Positions 1 to 13,400 of a stretch of 64,000 nucleotides of DNA are shown here, one piece after another. The notes beneath the pieces are model-generated. The model made no database searches. It saw only the letters and a program-made list of their open reading frames with translations, and was not told the DNA's origin. The stretch is from assembly GCF_027580225.2 (NCBI RefSeq), contig NC_073361.2, positions 24,074,001 through 24,138,000 of the forward strand, read 5' to 3'. The position numbers and the translations under genes were made by a program. Every line of letters starts with the position of its first letter. Within the stretch, counting starts at the first letter, position 1. This DNA comes from Misgurnus anguillicaudatus. Its lineage: Eukaryota > Chordata > Actinopteri > Cypriniformes > Cobitidae.

Positions 1-1
1 A

Positions 2-112
2 ACAATCGCAATGAGACGATTATTTAATCATTGTGAAAGCCCTACTTATGAATCTCCTGAAAAAGCTAGAGCGGCAGTCAATACTATGACAGAATTATTA
101 AGAATCGGATGA
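2..112 (+). CDS. partial unrecognised ORF end at the left edge
   Basis: Open from the window edge to TGA at 110-112, ending ARAAVNTMTELLRIG. The composition looks protein-like, but the family is not recognised. It is antisense to fndc3b inside its intron, so a transposon gene fragment is the likeliest source (inference). Confidence 0.2.
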   Translation, partial: TIAMRRLFNHCESPTYESPEKARAAVNTMTELLRIG

Positions 113-681
113 CTATAAATGATAAAATAATTTTCATTTTTACGAGAACTAGTCCTTCAAAATCAAACTGCTGTCTCTAGAGTACCAATGTTTCATATAC
201 TGAAGAAAATACAGTACAAACAACATCAAAGCCATAGCACATATTGTCCCAATCCAGCAGATAAAAGAACAGAGGAAAGATTAATTCAGTATCCGGCTGC
301 AGGTGCAGGCGAGATCAGACAGAGGACAAATACTTTCAAACCTTCAGTAAAGACTATGAATCGCATGAAAGAACTACACACATTCATTTAGACAATTAAG
401 TCTTATAGGGTGAATTAATCTGCAATTTAAATGCATATGAACATGTATACACCTACAGTACAGTATGACCTTCGTCTTTTATAAAACACAATAAAGCCGA
501 AAAGGCAACGATGATGTAAGACCTGATAGTGATATACAAAGACAGCGAAAGAAAAGCAACAAAACCCCATTTGTGACTTTCACCCAACCCTCTTTCAGCT
601 TTTCACCATTGTTTTATTCAACCAGAGTAAATATCACATCCAGAATACAATACAGTAAGAATACGACCAGGTAATACATAC

Positions 682-735
682 CTCATTCAATTCTAGTCTA
701 TAACTTGTGATTTTTGAGCCGTTGTCCGCAGGAGG
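682..735 (-). CDS. fndc3b: fndc3b coding exon, FN3-2 strand C, residues 400-417 (last one in the window)
   Basis: 54 nt, acceptor TTATTTTTAG, donor GTATGT. It encodes PPADNGSKITSYRLELNE, matching the family motif 'DNGSKIT.Y.LE'. The next family exon was not found in positions 1-681, so it lies to the left. Confidence 0.93.
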
Positions 736-3700
736 CTAAAAATAACAGAAAAGATTTTAGTATGATAAAGGTGTGTTTATATAAATGATCAATAAATAAT
801 TATTAACAAACAAACGGTGCATTCATTTTTTTTATTAATGAGCGATCACAGATGTATGGATATTTTACCATTGCTGCAAACACAGCTCCAAGATTAACAT
901 GAGATGAGCCTGTGTTATGGGAGCTTTAAAGACATTGGGTCTCATTCACTAATAACTGCGCACGGTTTTCGTATTTATATGCACACTACACGAGCGGCCG
1001 CATGCACAAAGTTGGTAATTTGCATAAAACACGCCCAACACAGCTCTATATAAGGGCTTTCTTCTCAGCGCAGCGCTAGTCCACAGAAAATTTAAGAGCA
1101 GTTTGTCATAGAAGCAAGAGCTCGAAAAGAAATCCATGATCATATTTATTATCGGTAAAGTTCTGCTTCGCTTTGCATTTTTTATTTGGGAGGTTTTGCT
1201 GTTGCTGGAGGAAGCAAGTGCTTTCCACCGACCGGAGTAACATTAAAGAAGTATTGGATGCGTGTACAAATATGACATTTAATTAATATGACAGAGACGC
1301 GCATCTGTATCTTACATAAAACAGACAGGAGATCAAGTGATTTACGTTTGGACTTCTCATTACTCTTAAATTACGTTTATATTCCGCATTAAAGGTGCAG
1401 TGTGTAATTTTTAGAAGGATCTCTTGACAAAAATACAAAATAATATACAAAACTATATTATCAGGGGTGTATAAAGACTTTTTTATATTGAACTATTATG
1501 TTTTTATTACCTTATAATGAGACGTTCTACATAAACCAAGGGTCCCCTTACGTGGAAGTCGCCATTTTGTGCCGCCATGTTTCTACAGAAGACCTTAACA
1601 GACAAACTTTTTTACTAAGTTGTCTCCGACGATAACATGTTTTCCGGTGGTGGCTACTGTAGCTTCTCCATGCGTTTTAAAAGCGAGGGGTGAGCAGTAG
1701 ACTGAGCCGTTGGTGCAATTCACAACCTCACCACTAGATGCTGCTAAAATTTACACACTGCACCTTTAAGCAGACGCTTTCATATAGAGATTTAAAAAGT
1801 GAGGAAGGAAAGCGTGAAGATTTGTCATTACGCATCTTCTTTATATGTTTAGAAAAAATAAGTAGGCTAAAATAATGTATAATATAATGTATACAATAAT
1901 AATATAGATCAAATATAATAATATATAATACAGAAAATATTATAATATAAAATATAATCATGTACATTTTATATATCAAAATTATTATAAACTTTATAAT
2001 TATAGCCTCGTATTTGATTATAGTGAACGAGTGGTTTTAGGTTTTCTTGAATTTTTGAATACATTTAGAAAACATTTTGATACAAAAGTTTTTGTTGAAT
2101 CACGATTTGTTCGTGAAAACATCCGTACACAAATCTCACGCACAAATTTGTGCATGCTTAGTGAATGAGACCCAATGTCGTTTTACTTCTGTTTGATAAA
2201 CAGTTTGGTACTTTGTTGGGTCAGCATAGCAAAATCCACAACGCGGTATTTTACAATACCGCTTTTGGAAACAAATGTACCTTCCACTGCAATGTGAGGG
2301 AGCTTTTTGTGCGATTGGTCAGTCTGGGGGGTAGAGGTGTATCAGGGGGTCCACAATGCGTAGTGAAGGCCCTCGCATCCGAACAGGGGACTTTTACAGA
2401 GTTACTCACTGCGCTTACTCTGTAACACATGCACATTACAGTCATACCGGATAAACAACCAATCATCACAATTAAAATCATAAACACTAATTTAATCACA
2501 AATTTAAACCTTTATCAGAAATCAAGTCACACATCTTGGCCATTAAATTCAAAGCCCATAGCTTTACCTGACATGATAGTCTGTGGCTGGTCTAAGGTCA
2601 GTGAGGGCGTACTGCAGCTCTTCACCACTGAAATGTAAGACATACAGCGCTCTGATTGCAAGGCTAAAAAATTTAAGCATCCTATCAGACCTGCTTCAGC
2701 TTTTAGTGTACTTTATATTAATAGCCCATAAGCTTCTCTGTGGAGATTTGGAAAATAGATGCATCTCAGATAATTTCCAATCTCGTTTTCTTAAAATTAA
2801 AGATTTGTCTAGACATCTAAAATGTTTATTTTCGCTTCCATGTCTGTCTGTACACGGAGGTACTTACCTGTACACAACCTTGTATTTCCCATCCCGTCCC
2901 TTATCCGTAAGCTGTAGTTCATAGTTACAGGTGGGCGGAGCTGCTTCTCCCTGCAAGCCCCGCCCAGAAGACCCTGGCAAGTGAGCAGCTGCCCAAGACA
3001 CAAGAGCAGAGCGAGACTGGACCTTAGACACCTGAGAGATCAAAATAAAAAGAATAATTGACTTTTTATACCGTAACAAAATATTTTGTATCTGACAAGC
3101 ATTGCATTATTTTCCCATTTGCATAATTTTTATCACTGTAATGCATCCAGATGTCTTGTGATGCATCCAAATGGGTCTCATCAATGCAAAACCTTTTTGT
3201 TAATCAGCATAAATTAAGGCGGTACAACAAACAGCACACCTTGAGAAATAAATACTTTTCATTTAAACACATTACAATTATTGCGAATCATTGTAATAAA
3301 AAATAAATGAAACAAACAACAAAATGTCACCATGCACATCAATCTAATGTTCCTAAAAGCAGGACTAATTTTCATTGGGCAAATTATACTTTTATATTCA
3401 GTTTTTAGGCATAATATAATAAAACCCAGACATGATCTTTCCACATATTTTCAATATGTGCAAAGGCTGCTGGGTTGTTTTAACCCATTGTTGTTTCAAA
3501 TATAAAAATTTTCTTGGTTAATTTCAACCCAGCTGCTGGGCTCATCCTTTTTTGACCCAACGCTGGGTTCAAAATAAGGCAATTTTTGCATAATAAACAG
3601 TAAAAAAATTGTAAAATGGTCAAAAAGAGAGTCTAGAAGCAGACAGAAGTCCCAAAAATAAATTAAACTGATAAAAAGCAGACTCTGAATCATTTATGAT

Positions 3701-5824
3701 GTCTGGTAAACAGAAGCTGCTGTAAATCAGTGCTTAATTCGGGTGTCTGCAGACTCTTTTAGTGAATGAATTGATGTACACCACAACCGAGAGCGAGTCC
3801 TTATTCACAAAACATAAAAACATCTTTCTCTGAAGAGGCTACAGCTTTAAAAAACCAGATGAATCATGTTATGTGATGCAAAACATCTCTTTTGCTTCGA
3901 CTGTCTGGATGATCATTGAATTAGCACAGACATGTTAAGTAACAAAAAGAAGAAATAAACTAAAAACGTGACCGTAGTTGTATTTGGGCACTTACATTTA
4001 CAGTATGCATTTTAGCGGAAGCTATACAGGAACACTAACAGCACATTTACAAACGTATCAATGTCAATGCATTACATAACATTAAATAAAACCCAGGTGT
4101 AATTCGCAAAGAAATGATGTCAGACCTTTTTTATTATATTCTAACTTTTTCAGTACTATTTTACTGATCTCAAACCTCAAAGGTGATTTTAACTACAGGT
4201 AAATGCATTAGGTCAATTTGGATATAAGCATCTCCTAAATGTTAACATGGCTAAAAAACATTTGAAGAGTTTCGTTGCAAAACGAGATAAATCCATTTTT
4301 TAACATTTTTGTCAAAACATGTTTATTATTATGTTATCATGTTATTATTTTGTTTTATGGTGCTACTTAGCTGTATTTTTTAAATTATGAATTTTTAAAT
4401 CAAAACAAAACAACTGCAGTTGCATTGATATTAATTGGAATGCACAACCAAAAAATTAGATTTCTGAACAATTAAAAAAACGGAATTATCTCGTTTTGCA
4501 ACGAAACTCTTCATTTGTGAACTGTTTTGCTTGAAAACCAAACTTGCACTGCGTTTCGTTCAAATAAATGCTATTTGGTTTAGCCCTGACATCCATCCAT
4601 TAAGTGTCCCAATACATTTTGGGGTCACTTTATATCAACACAGCATCCTGAACCTTGCTTATCTAAAAACACCACACATATTTGATGGCCTTGGCTTTTC
4701 TGCTCTTTCCCACAAACCGATTACAAAATCAAACAACAAAGATGATAAACATTAAGTTTGGCCCCATCAGTGAATCATTAGGACAAGCATTAACTCCTGC
4801 TGCCCTCTAGTGAAAGTAAATGGGATTGTTTCATTCTCACCATCTGTAGAAACATCAACTGCAAAGTAGATAAAAAAAAGGTGAAAGGTGCTTTTCTCAG
4901 GGATCCCACACCTTATTTAACTTCGAATTCAAGGACTTCCCAGGTCTAATACCTACAAATTCAAGGACTAAATGTGGGGTCACATTTCAAGTGAGAGCAA
5001 GGTTACATCGTGTTACCTTTTAAGATACATTGTTAAAATTCCCTTTTGACGGAACTCGCGCTGCATCACTGCGGTGACACTTTTTGGACACCTCCAGGGG
5101 TAAGTGCGTCTGAATGTGTATATCAAATTCAACCAATGGTGAGGCTTAACGACAAAGACAGGGTGACGCGGGAGCCAGGAAGTATATCACTATCTGAGAT
5201 ATTGCCAAAGACGGCGTCACAGGGATGCAGTAAGTATGGCAAGGGAGAAGCAGCTTCTTGTTCACTACTTAGGGAACAACAGTTACATACGTAACCCAAG
5301 ATGTTTTCATGTGTCAAACACAACTATGCAAAAAAGCATTTTTATATTAATCAACATTCGCATACAAAAGATATAAGCATTTAAAGTAAACAGTTTAGCA
5401 CGCGTGCTTAAAAAGTCTAGAATTTTTAATGATATTATCCTACATGACACAGGGAATAATATGGATTTTTTTTGCCAGAAAACTTCTTGCATAAAATCAA
5501 TTCAAGCACTTTCAATGACCTGTATCTATGCATGTATATTTTCAAAAACTTCCCAGGGCCTTGAATTGATTCCTACCAAAGCTAAGTTTTGAGTAAGACT
5601 TGTGTGTATAGCATAAATATGCAGTATGATGCTCAAGTTAATGTTTAAGACTCCAAACACACAGTAGATGTGTGAGGGCAAGATGTTTTGAATCACACAC
5701 CTGGGGCTTTTCCATTCCTGATGGCACGGCCTGAACTCGCCTCACGTCCACATCGTGATCTACAAAGAGAAGACGGTAACATAGATGAATTTTAACCACA
5801 TCTGTCCAAGTCAGTCATAAATCA

Positions 5825-5858
<34 letters not shown>

Positions 5859-7412
5859 TGCAACTTCTCCGTGCTGGTTTAAAAGGGAAAAGAATCATAA
5901 ATTCAACATCACCAAACAGCGATGGGAGAAAAGATAAAGATCTGAGGACATCCTGATGGATGGGAAGGTTGCAGTGAGCCAGTAGCGAGTAGGAACGCAG
6001 CTTTTGGGGAGAGAGGTTCACAGGTCTGGGTCTTACAGGGCCCGAGGGGCCTCTGCAATGAGTCATCTTTGTGATGAAGTCATGGTAACATGACCTCATA
6101 CTGACCCGTATGGTTTCCCCTAACGAAATGTTGCTGGATGTGGGGGATATAAAGGATGTTTTGAGTGGATTCTTTCTTATTTAATTCAGGATGGAAAAAA
6201 TGAGTGGAAAATCCTAGCTTCCAGTCCATGTATGGATTGAAAATCAAACGCGGTGGGTCAGTGTGGTCTTGACTGAATTACTCACAGGACCCAAAAAACT
6301 AACAATGTGTCACGAGAAGTAAGACTACTGTAGCTGTTAAACTTAAGTACTTTATCAATAGCTTATCTTATGAGTAAAGACATAAGAAAATTATGTGATG
6401 TAGTACTAAGTTTTAGTTATACGGTATTACGCACTTGGGTTGAGTGCCGAGCACTGTAAATAGTTTTAATTTATATTGTTTTAATAAAAAAGTTGGATTT
6501 TTCCCTGCTGTAATAGTCTATGCATTAAATCATATGAAAACTAAAGTGCTAAATAAAAAAATAAAAAACATAATACAGCACAGTTAATACTTCACAAAAT
6601 GCGCAAAACTCATAACTTTAAAGCCACAATATGTGGATTTTCACCACTACAGGTCGCTATTACACAACAACACAAAGCCCTGGGTATAGTCTCTTTTTCT
6701 ACGCATACACGAGAGTACGCGCACAGTCGGACGCACATCCTTGCAAAGCATAGTTCATTTGACCCATACACGTGCGCTGACGTTTGACGCATTGCAACAA
6801 ATTGCAATATATCTGGTGGCCTACATACTACATACTCCTGAATGCACATACGCAACCTACGCGTACAATGAACGCAAGGTTTCAAAAATTGCAAAAAAAG
6901 TATGCAGACCCTCGCATGTGTGTAAAAAATGTACTGTACTTCGGCCTTTATTATAAAGTTAAATATTGACGTTGAGAGTGGAATGATGGAAAATTATTGG
7001 ATTGGAAAATTAAAAATTGAGTTTATAAATCCTTGGGAAATTTTGAGATAATGCAAGTACACAACTGCATTAGCTAGATCCTTCTGTGCAAGTGTTTTTT
7101 TGATATTTCATTACAAAAACCATACGTATTATGGCTTTAAATGTGTATTAGTAAATGCTAAAATTAACAAAAAACGATATTAAAAATTTTGTAAAAGTAT
7201 TGTTCATTGTTAGTTCATATTACGCATCAAATGTTAACAAATACAAATACCCTATAGTAACGTGTTACCACTATATTATTCAAATTTTGTAATGTAAATA
7301 AATCTTTTCCAATGTTTGAATCTGGAAATATTCAAATATATTATATAATATATAAAAATAATAAAATAATCATAATAAAATAATCATAAAAATAAAATAA
7401 TCATACAATAAA

Positions 7413-7449
<37 letters not shown>

Positions 7450-10400
7450 TTAAATTATAAATATAAATATATAATATGTAATATATAATATATCATATTT
7501 AATATATACCATTGAATATATACCATTTAATATATAATATTTAATATTTAATATATAACATTTCATATATAATATATAATATATAATAATAATTTATTTA
7601 TTTATTTCGAAAGAAGTTTGACAGTACTTTAACTACTTTCCCCACAAAGCAAACTTGTGTTTCTCTCAAACTTTGATAATTTCAGACACTTTTACTAAAA
7701 TGGATTCCTCTTGTCTCTTGATTTAATTTGTTGGGTTTTGTCCTGCACGCTTTAACATGGACCAGGCTTGCGCCGATGCTTCAGACAGGAAGTGATCTGC
7801 GGCTCATTACGAGCTGTGGTTTCGCCACAGACAGACTACAAACACAACACACAAATACACTCTCCCTCGTTTCCACACGCACAGCCACACCGACAAGGCA
7901 TGGGAACCAATGATCCAGTGAACAAAGACCAGGGTAAGATAAGACATTAAAGAACAAAGAGGAAAACTGCTAGACAGAATGAGCGCTTTTCAAAGGAGCG
8001 ATGAAAGGAAAGGAAATGGTGATATGGAGATGTGGAATCAACCTCCATCTGATGCAACATGTGCTTCACATTCATCTGCAGGACAGGCCTGATGTATGCA
8101 ATGTTGGACACTTGTACTGTATACAACTCAATACTTAACCAAATAATATAGGGTTAAATACTGCATTGTTGGATATCATGTTCAGTGACGGTTGTAAACA
8201 GTACATTTTAGTGCAGAATGTACTGTGGTAGATCCTGCAGGTATGCATGAATAATAATGGTATTGTGTACACAGTACACGTAAGAGTAAACACTAAACAC
8301 AAAACAAGCAGAGCGAATGTGTGTAAATCAAAAATAAAATTCACATAAGCCAAAAATTTGACAAAAATGGATTTGTTAATTTACATAATAATTTGTTTGG
8401 TTCATTCAGTTTAATTCAGGGGAACCAGTTTTGGTTGACCACTAGTGGGCGCTCTTCTCCATCCCTGCTTGCATTTATTGTTACGTCTGTTATTCAATGA
8501 TTGCATCACACACGAGAATAAATGCTGACACTGACATAACACTTTAAAAACAAAGGCTTTGAGTAAGGCCTGTAAATCTGTGTGGATATCTTTAAAGTCA
8601 ATAGATGTGGACAGGATTTCTTCTCATCTTAAAGACCCAAGTCAGCAACTTTGCTTTATTCAAGTACAGCTGACACCAGTTTCAGTTTTCGGCCTGTGGT
8701 ATTACCGAGCTTATGAAAACACTGCAGAAACGAGCACCGAAACGCATTTTAAAGCAACACAAGCAGGCACACACAGATCACACGGGCGCTTGGTGAAGAC
8801 AGATTCAAGACTCTGGGGTTTATGAAGGCGTTCGACAATAATTAAAGGGAAACTTTCTCTGCTGCAGGAAACGCACAGGAAAAAATAAAAGCCGATTGGA
8901 CACAAGACTGTGGACACGGAGGGTTGATGTGGTCTGGTGGTTAAGAGATCTAGGACTGAATCCCACAAAAGATGATCCTTTGTATAATGGAGATAGGCAC
9001 TTATGTTTGGTTTAAATATAGTTTAAGGTTATGTGCTATATGCGTAACTTTGGTCTTAAAATCTCATTGCACAGGACGCGCTTTGTGTTTGTGTAGATCA
9101 TTGCGTAGAAAGCATAATGGGTTCGATTCCCTGATACACTGATACAATGTATAGCTTAAATGCAAGTCGCTTTGGAAAAAAGCCAAATGCATAAATGTGA
9201 TGGTTTTACATTCAATCTACTATTAACTTGACATGTAGGTCATGAGTTGTACATTTATTTTCATGCATTTGGCAGATGCTTTCCAAAGTGCATTACAATC
9301 ATACAATTTTATCAGTATGTGTGTGTTACCTGAGGGTCAAACCCATAATCCTTTGCACCGATCGCAATCCTCTACCAGAAACAAGGCTACAAGAAAGCTA
9401 TAGTCGACGTCTCACCTTGTGACTCCACGTCTGTGTGTTTAGGGCTTCCCCTGGCTCTCCGGTCTGCCCGTTTGCTGCCAGGGCTTGTGCCACCCCCTCC
9501 TCCTCCTCCTCCAGGGCTGGTGTGGTTTTTGCCATAGCCGTTCGCAGTGGTGGTGCAAGGGACGGTGGTCTTGTAATTGCTGGACACTGGACTGGTCACC
9601 TGACTCAATGCCGGACGCTCCATTGGCTGTTTTAGCTTCTTGGGCGGAGGTTTACAGTACTCCTCATGACCCATGAAAGTGGAGACGTTATACAAAGGAA
9701 TGATTTCTAGGATAACAAGATAATGTAGATAATTACGATACGTAGATTGTGAAGTAAACACCACAAAGGGGATGCTTTGTGTTCGATTTCACAGTGTCGT
9801 AAGGGCAACAAGCGGTAAATCTTAGCACTTAAATAGATTTTCTGTTGAAATAACTCTCGGCATGTGAAATAGGGTTGCCAGGTCTGCATGAAAAATTCCC
9901 AATGGCTGATTAGTACATTCTAATTTTTAGTACATTTTCTTTATAAAAATAGAAAGATCATCATCATTGCATTTTTGATGAAGTTATTCAATCATTTTAT
10001 TGAGTTATTGTATAATTTACTAATTTATTACAATTTTAGAAAAAGGAAATGACCAACCCAGTCTCACGGAGTTGCGTATAAATAGCATGAAGTGTGAAAA
10101 TCGCCAATTTGGCATGCATATGATACGCCATTCCTTCCCATTCACTTAAACGGTGCATTATTTATTGGTTTCTCAATTTTTTTGCCTTTTTTACCATTTT
10201 CACTTGGGTTTAGGGTTAGAACAACTTTTTGTTATATAAAAATGACATCCTAACCCAAACCCCAATTCTAACCCCAAATCCAAGCAACCATGGCTCAAAT
10301 ATAGACAGAAACATGGAGAAACCTGTATATTAAATAACCTCCTTAAGCAAATCTCAAATCTATCCCAAGCGAAAACTGTTTAAAAATCAGAAAAAAATTA

Positions 10401-13400
10401 GAAACCAATAAAAAATGACAAAAAAAATGCACCCTTTAAGTGAATGGGAAGGACTGGCGTATCATATGCACACCAAACTGGATTTTGGCGTATGTGTTGC
10501 ACGATTTTCACACTTCGTGCTATTTATACGCATCTACATGAGACTGGGTAGAAATGACTGTCCAAATTATTTACAAACATGCAAAGTATGCACCCAATTT
10601 CTATTTATGACTTCTGATCTCACCTTCAGGGTAGATGGGTGGCAGTCGATAAAACTGTGGTGGTACGTCTCCGGGGCTGACCGGAGGGTAATATGACGTG
10701 TGCGAGGCTGGTATAAAATGAGGGTGCGTCAGGTACTGTGGGTGTATGTGGTGACTCGGGGACAGGGCCGGTGAGTAACTGGGTGGGTAACATTCGGAGT
10801 GGGGCGTAACCACGACCCTCCGCACACCCGTGTTGTCCTCCAGAACCTGTAGACATGAAGAGGCAAACAAAACGCTCAGGCAAACAAGGCAGTACGTCAG
10901 TCCGATCGCTTTCCTTGACGTCAGTCACTAAAGCCCTGCCCGATGAATAATGCAACTTATCTCTGAATCTAACATGCCAAGAGCTACTATGGCAACCTTA
11001 GACATTGAGGAGCATTTTAAACAATGCACTGGAATGCAAAGTAAACAAAAGGACTGGCATCAAATACATTCCACTGAATGAAGAAAACATACAGCCATTG
11101 GCAATCCTGTTGGATGTGGTACTGTGGTTCACATGGGAGAAATCACAAAAACATTGACTGTACTGATCCCAGGATTATACAGGGGCAGAGGGTGAGGTCA
11201 GTGACACCTGATTTTTACTAAAAAAAAAAAGTTTTGGAATCCATTCAGCCGATCTCCGGCTCCAGCTGTACCACTTTTAGCATAGCTTAGCATAATCCAT
11301 TGAATCTGATTAGACCATTAGCATCGCGCTAAAAAAATAACCAAAGAGTTTTGATATTTTTCCTATTTAAAACTTGACTCTTCTGTAGACATCGTGTACT
11401 AAGACCAACAGAAAAGTTGCGATTTTTTAGGCAGATATGGCTATGAACTATACTCTCACTCTGGCGCAACAATCAAGGACCCTGCTGCTGTAACATGGCT
11501 GCAGCAGGTGTAGTAATATTACGCACTGCCCGAAAATAGTCCCCTTGGTACCTTTCAATAGCAGGGCACTATTTTCAGGCACTGCGTAATATCATTGCGC
11601 CTCCTGCAGCCATGTTACGGCAGCAAAGTCCGTGATTATTACGGCAGAATGAGAGTATAGCTCCCAGCCACATAGAAAATCCCAACTTTTAATTTTCTGT
11701 CGGTCCTAGCACACAGTATACAGAAGAGTCAAGCTCCAAAGAGGAAAATATTAAAACTCCCTGGTTATTCTCCAGCGCGATGCCAATGGTCCACCAGACC
11801 CAATGTACCATGCCAAGCCACGCCAAAAGTGGCTCAGCCAGACACGGAGATCAGCCAAATGGATTCCAAAATGGTAAAATCAAATGTTTAACTTAGGGGA
11901 GATGGAAAACGAGCATATTTTCAAAAAAAAAAAAGGGGAGTGTCCCGTGGAAAAATGACAGATATGCTGAATTAATTTTAATCAAAAACCTCTTGAAATT
12001 CTAGAGCGTCTCTGATTGGTGGATCTCACGAGATGTAATATCTACAATGCTTTGATGAATAAGCCAAAAAAGGGGTAGTTCACATTTCGCATCTAAAACC
12101 GTGCAGAAAATGAGACCACGTCACTTTCCTCCTTATCCCCAAAGCGTTTGGGCGCTCCTGTAGCGTCTGCTGTTGCTAAGCAACCTAAGTGTTGCCTGAT
12201 GCAATGGAAAAAAGAGATTGGCACCTATAGCTATATTCATGGCGAGATTAGAAATTAATCTATACACAAGTTGATCTACACCCAAGTTGGGGATGGACAA
12301 TTTGGCATCTCTAATTCACCTAACCAGCATGCCTTTGGACTGGGAGGAAACCAGAGTGACGTGCATTGCCTTCATTTCATTTTGGAGACATAAATCTATT
12401 TGCTTCATTACAGTTTTAAATTATTAGTACAAAATAAATATCTTTTACAATTACAAAATATTTATGTAAGAGTATGTTAGCTTTAAAAACACTACAGTAC
12501 ACAAAAAAGGTAAATATACAATTTACATTTAAAATGAAATGCACAATGCACACTAATAGCTCTCAGTAATTATTTAATTGAATAGTCAGGGTTCAAAGAA
12601 ACCCATTTTAAATACCATAGGCTTCTTGTTTGTCAAGTCCAGCCCTTCACATTTGTATGGTATGTGCCAATTAAACATATTTACAGGAGCGACCTTTCTG
12701 ACATTATAAGCCCTATTCATTTATCACACCCACAACTCGCAACCCTTTCTTCCGCCCTCTCCACAAGAGTTTTTTTGACCTTTTTGCTGAAATGTCACAG
12801 TCGGTGACCTTTAACAAACTCTCCTGACACCGTTCCAAATGAATCACAGTAAAGACGAACACAACTTCAGACTCTCTTGTTGTTTGTTTTTAGTCCCATA
12901 CTGGACACACACTTGGAGAGCATGTTTCTCAGAAAGGGATATATTATTTGCCCATGGGGGTGAAATCACATCCCCATTGTGTAGGAGAGGCTTCGCCACC
13001 CAATCTCGCAACCCTGATCCATTCCGGCTGGTTACCTGGGAGACGTAGCCAGGAGGAACGTGGATTGGTGGAATGGAACCGTTTGGTGACATCATGGGAA
13101 CTTCAGCAGGCCCTGAGGTAAAACAAGAAAAAAGCTGTCAATCAAACAGTGTAACAGAGTGAAATGCAACACAGTAACACAACGCTGACTCCGCCCACTC
13201 CTTCTATCGCTTAATGCGCAGTTAAGTGCCGAGAATTCCAGGGGCTACGAGAAAAACAGCAGAAAAACAGGCTCTTCTTTTGCTATGAGGAACAAATCGG
13301 TAAGACGACACTCATATGTTTATAAAAATGGAATTGCACAAGTTGACAGCGATTCGTGATTGAGTCTGAAAGCAAAGTAACGAAGGCATAAAGTAATTCA

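Noticed and set aside
9435..9676. Plus-strand ORFs opposite the fndc3b poly-Gly exon
   Set aside because: Shadow of the real minus-strand exon; composition follows the complementary codons.
10626..10955. 109-codon minus-strand ORF overlapping the Pro/Tyr-rich fndc3b exon
   Set aside because: Another frame of the same exon; the splice phases of both neighbours fit only the VLEDNTGVRR frame.
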